Part shown: positions 14,901 to 16,436 of the stretch, one piece after another
Layout: every line of letters begins with the position of its first letter
Position numbering within the stretch: the first letter of the stretch is position 1
Assembly (NCBI GenBank): GCA_034406555.1
Contig: DASCRM010000059.1
Span: 1 to 16,436 of the forward strand
DNA: 16,436 nt
Direction: 5' to 3'
From: SHYR01 sp034406555
GTDB taxonomy: Bacteria; Chloroflexota; Dehalococcoidia; UBA2979
Made by a program: the position numbers and the translations under genes
The notes under the pieces: generated by a model
The model's input: only the letters and a program-made list of their open reading frames with translations
What the model was told of the DNA's origin: nothing
The model's database searches: none

Positions 14901-15784
14901 TCAGCGGCTCCCGTAGGTGATGGCGACCATGCCGCTCGGCTGGCAGCTTCGCCAGCGCTCCCGCCAGTGGCACAGGCGTCAGCGTCCGGAAACTCACCGC
15001 GGCCAGCCGACCTGCGCCGTCGATGTAGACGATCGCTCGGCCGTCGGATGCACGAAGAACTGGCGCTCCGACGTCGCCTCGATGCCCGGTTGGGCGGTCG
15101 GCGGGATGGCGCGGCCGGTGATCACGCCCGCGCCATCTAGCTCGACGAACGCCACATCCACCCTCGCAAACCAGAGGTGGCCGCTGCGGAGGTCGGCAGC
15201 CACGTACTGGAATCCGTGGGCGGGCCTGTTGTCGAACTCCTCAGGGCCGAAGACATCGACGAGCGAGTGGTCGCTCGCGTCGAGCATCAGCAGCGCGCGG
15301 CTCAGCGATGGGATCAATAGGCGCCGCGCGCGACATCGACCGCGAGCGGCCGGCCTGTCCCGGAGACGGTGCAGCCGATGATCGCCACGTCACGGAAGCT
15401 GTTCAATGTCGGGCCAGGCTCACGCGTGGCGACGTCGATCGACTCGATGCGGGTGTGGTTGTCCGAGTACCAGAGCAGGCCCGCGTCGCTGTCATACGCG
15501 AGCTCGCGCTGTACGGTGCTCTGGCTGTCCGGGAACGGAGCTGGGAGTAGCTCCAGCGGTGTCGCCCCCGCTGCGAGGTTGACCATCGCGACGTTGCCGT
15601 CGGGACGGGCGAAGATGAAGACGCCTGCCGCGCCGTCTCCTTCTTCAGCAACTACCGCGTTGGAGGCGGGGGAGGAGGCATCGCTCCCTCCCCCTGCGCA
15701 TGCGGCGAGCAGCAGCAGCCCGGTAGCGGCAAGTGCCGTACCAGCGAACTGGAGCCGCCGCCGCATCGCCGCTACGCCTCTCAC
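14901..15784 (-). pseudogene. frameshifted lipoprotein gene, beta-propeller-like
   Basis: Three minus-strand frames read as one continuous protein of about 295 residues. The first (15784-15314) has a lipoprotein signal, LLLLAACAGGG, and then short repeats such as LWYSDNHTRIESIDVATRE. The second (from 15317) continues as LIPSLSRALLMLDASDHS. The third reads AIVYIDGAGRLAAVSFRTL, and a last switch gives QPSGMVAITYGSR and the stop at 14901. The breaks near 15317 and 15035-15065 fit 1-bp losses. The one near 14935-14950 fits a 1-bp gain. The repeated strand-like pattern suggests a beta-propeller, but the family is not identified. The start is either GTG 15784, overlapping the nirK stop as GTGA, or ATG 15766. 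The gene belongs with the nirK remnant and converges on modC. Sequencing error is an alternative to true decay. Confidence 0.75.
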
Positions 15785-16140
15785 TCGTAGATGTCCGGGT
15801 TCTCATCACCCTCGACGACCAGCAAGCCAGCCGCGCCCTTGCCCAGCCGGCTGAGCGCGTGGTCGACGATGATGTAGGTGCCCGGCACCTGCAGGTCGAA
15901 CTCCACCATCGTGGCCGCGCCAGGGCTGACCGTGACCGTCGGCACGTCCCTCGCCATGTCGGCGAACGACCCGTGGATCGCGGCCTTGTCGAAGATCTCG
16001 CCAATCACGTGGAACGTGGAGGTGAGGTTCGGACCATCGACGCCGAAGTACCGAAGTAGATGCGCACCGTCTCGCCGACCTTCGCGATGCTCGCCGCGCG
16101 CGAGTCTGAGCTAGCGATCTTGCCGCCACAGCCGTCGTAA
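15781..16140 (-). pseudogene. nirK: copper-containing nitrite reductase remnant (3' half of nirK)
   Basis: NirK reduces nitrite to nitric oxide using type 1 and type 2 copper. Only its C-terminal cupredoxin half remains, about 115 of an expected 340 or so residues. In one frame VGETVRIYFG is read. After a frame switch the product continues GVDGPNLTSTFHVIGEIFD and ends in VPGTYIIVDHALSR and LLVVEGDENPDIYE. The FHVIG His and the VDH His match the catalytic and type 2 copper histidines of the family. The frame switch is explained by an 8-bp tandem duplication, listed separately. The N-terminal half, with the type 1 copper Cys, is absent because rnpB and its promoter begin where it should lie. 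The stop overlaps the GTG of the lipoprotein gene. Confidence 0.85.
16043..16058. repeat. 8-bp tandem duplication inside nirK
   Basis: CCGAAGTA occurs twice in direct succession (16043-16050 and 16051-16058). On the minus strand it is TACTTCGG twice. Removing one copy restores RIYFGVDGPNLTSTFHVIGE as one frame, so this is the frame-breaking lesion of the nirK remnant. Confidence 0.9.
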
Positions 16141-16143
16141 GAT
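16138..16143 (+). promoter_or_regulatory. candidate -10 element of rnpB
   Basis: TAAGAT lies about 10 nt before the expected 5' end of the RNase P RNA, the right distance for a -10 box. No convincing -35 is seen at 16-18 nt. TTGCCG at 16120-16125 is too close. The element falls in the last bases that can still be read as part of the nirK remnant. Confidence 0.4.
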
Positions 16144-16152
16144 CGTTTCGTC

Positions 16153-16436
16153 AGGGGGCTGGACGGCCGCCGGTCACCTCCTTCGGGAGGGGGCAGGAGG
16201 AAAGTCCGAACTCCACACGGACAGGGTGCCGGCTAACGGCCGGGCGGCGTAAGCCGACGGAAAGTGCCACAGAAACAGACCGCCTCTCTCCGAAGAGGTA
16301 AGGGTGAAATGGTGCGGTAAGAGCGCACCGGCGTTCCCGGAGACGGGGCGGCCGGGCAAACCCCACCCGGAGCAAGACCAAATAGGGGAGCGATGGGGTG
16401 TCCGGCCCCGCTCCCGGGTAGGTCGCTGGAGGCGAT
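16153..16436 (+). ncRNA. rnpB: RNase P RNA (type A), 3' end outside the window
   Basis: This is the catalytic RNA that trims tRNA 5' leaders. The conserved P4-region core GAGGAAAGTCCGAACTCC lies at about 16197-16214. It is preceded by the P3 hairpin CCTCC-TTCG-GGAGG (about 16177-16190) and followed by ACAGAAACAGACCGCC. AGTGCCACAGAAA, GGTGAAATGGTGCGGTAAGAGCGCACC and GCAAGACCAAATAGGGG are all recognisable conserved blocks of bacterial type A RNase P RNA. Near the right edge GGGTAGGTCGCTGGAGGC corresponds to the region that contacts the tRNA CCA end. The distal strand of P1 and the second half of P4 are missing, so the gene continues past the window, probably by about 80-100 nt. The 5' end is placed where P1 starts, AGGGGGCTGGACGGCC. 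Confidence 0.95.

Noticed and set aside
16151..16381. Minus-strand open frame over the right end
   Set aside because: It is antisense to the highly conserved RNase P RNA, and no protein family is recognised.
1..16436. CRISPR arrays, tRNA genes or insertion sequences
   Set aside because: No regularly spaced repeats, no tRNA-like TTCGA arms with matching acceptor stems, and no transposase with terminal inverted repeats were found by reading both strands.

Overview
The window is GC-rich bacterial chromosome with densely packed genes, frequent GTG starts and overlapping cistrons. No taxonomic marker is decisive. The combination of a family 4 uracil-DNA glycosylase, RNase J, a zinc-less L32, a type A RNase P RNA and a large serine-recombinase-like gene suggests a member of Chloroflexota or a similar deep-branching lineage. 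This assignment is inference only.

Minus-strand housekeeping block (290-9837). Read in transcription order it holds a DUF177/YceD protein, rpmF (L32), fabD, fabG, nusB, acpP, a TatA/B-type protein, tatC, family 4 UDG, RNase J and FtsK. This is the widespread yceD-rpmF-fab-acpP neighbourhood without plsX and fabH, with nusB inserted between fabG and acpP. Protein export, DNA repair, RNA decay and chromosome segregation genes follow. Several intercistronic gaps hold clear hairpins without T-tracts. The strongest lies between acpP and the Tat genes. A probable internal promoter precedes the UDG gene.

Plus-strand block (9955-14888). Divergent from DUF177 is a serine-recombinase-family gene. Its DNA-binding recombinase domain and zinc ribbon look intact, but its N-terminal catalytic domain has lost the expected catalytic motifs. 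It is followed by an enoyl-CoA hydratase/isomerase-superfamily gene that is 3 nt from modA and heads a tight ECH-modA-modB-modC cluster. The modA/B and modB/C junctions are GTGA overlaps. ModABC is a molybdate ABC importer.

Decayed minus-strand region (14901 to about 16140). It holds a lipoprotein gene broken by about three frameshifts, and the 3' half of a copper nitrite reductase (nirK) gene carrying an 8-bp tandem duplication that shifts the frame. The nirK remnant stops where the promoter of the plus-strand RNase P RNA gene (rnpB) begins. rnpB runs off the right edge of the window. With modABC next door, this may be the relic of a nitrogen-oxide respiration locus.

The first 289 bases hold no convincing gene. 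No tRNA, CRISPR array, insertion sequence or attachment site was found. The most unusual items are the recombinase homologue with a degenerate catalytic domain and the nirK/lipoprotein graveyard abutting rnpB.
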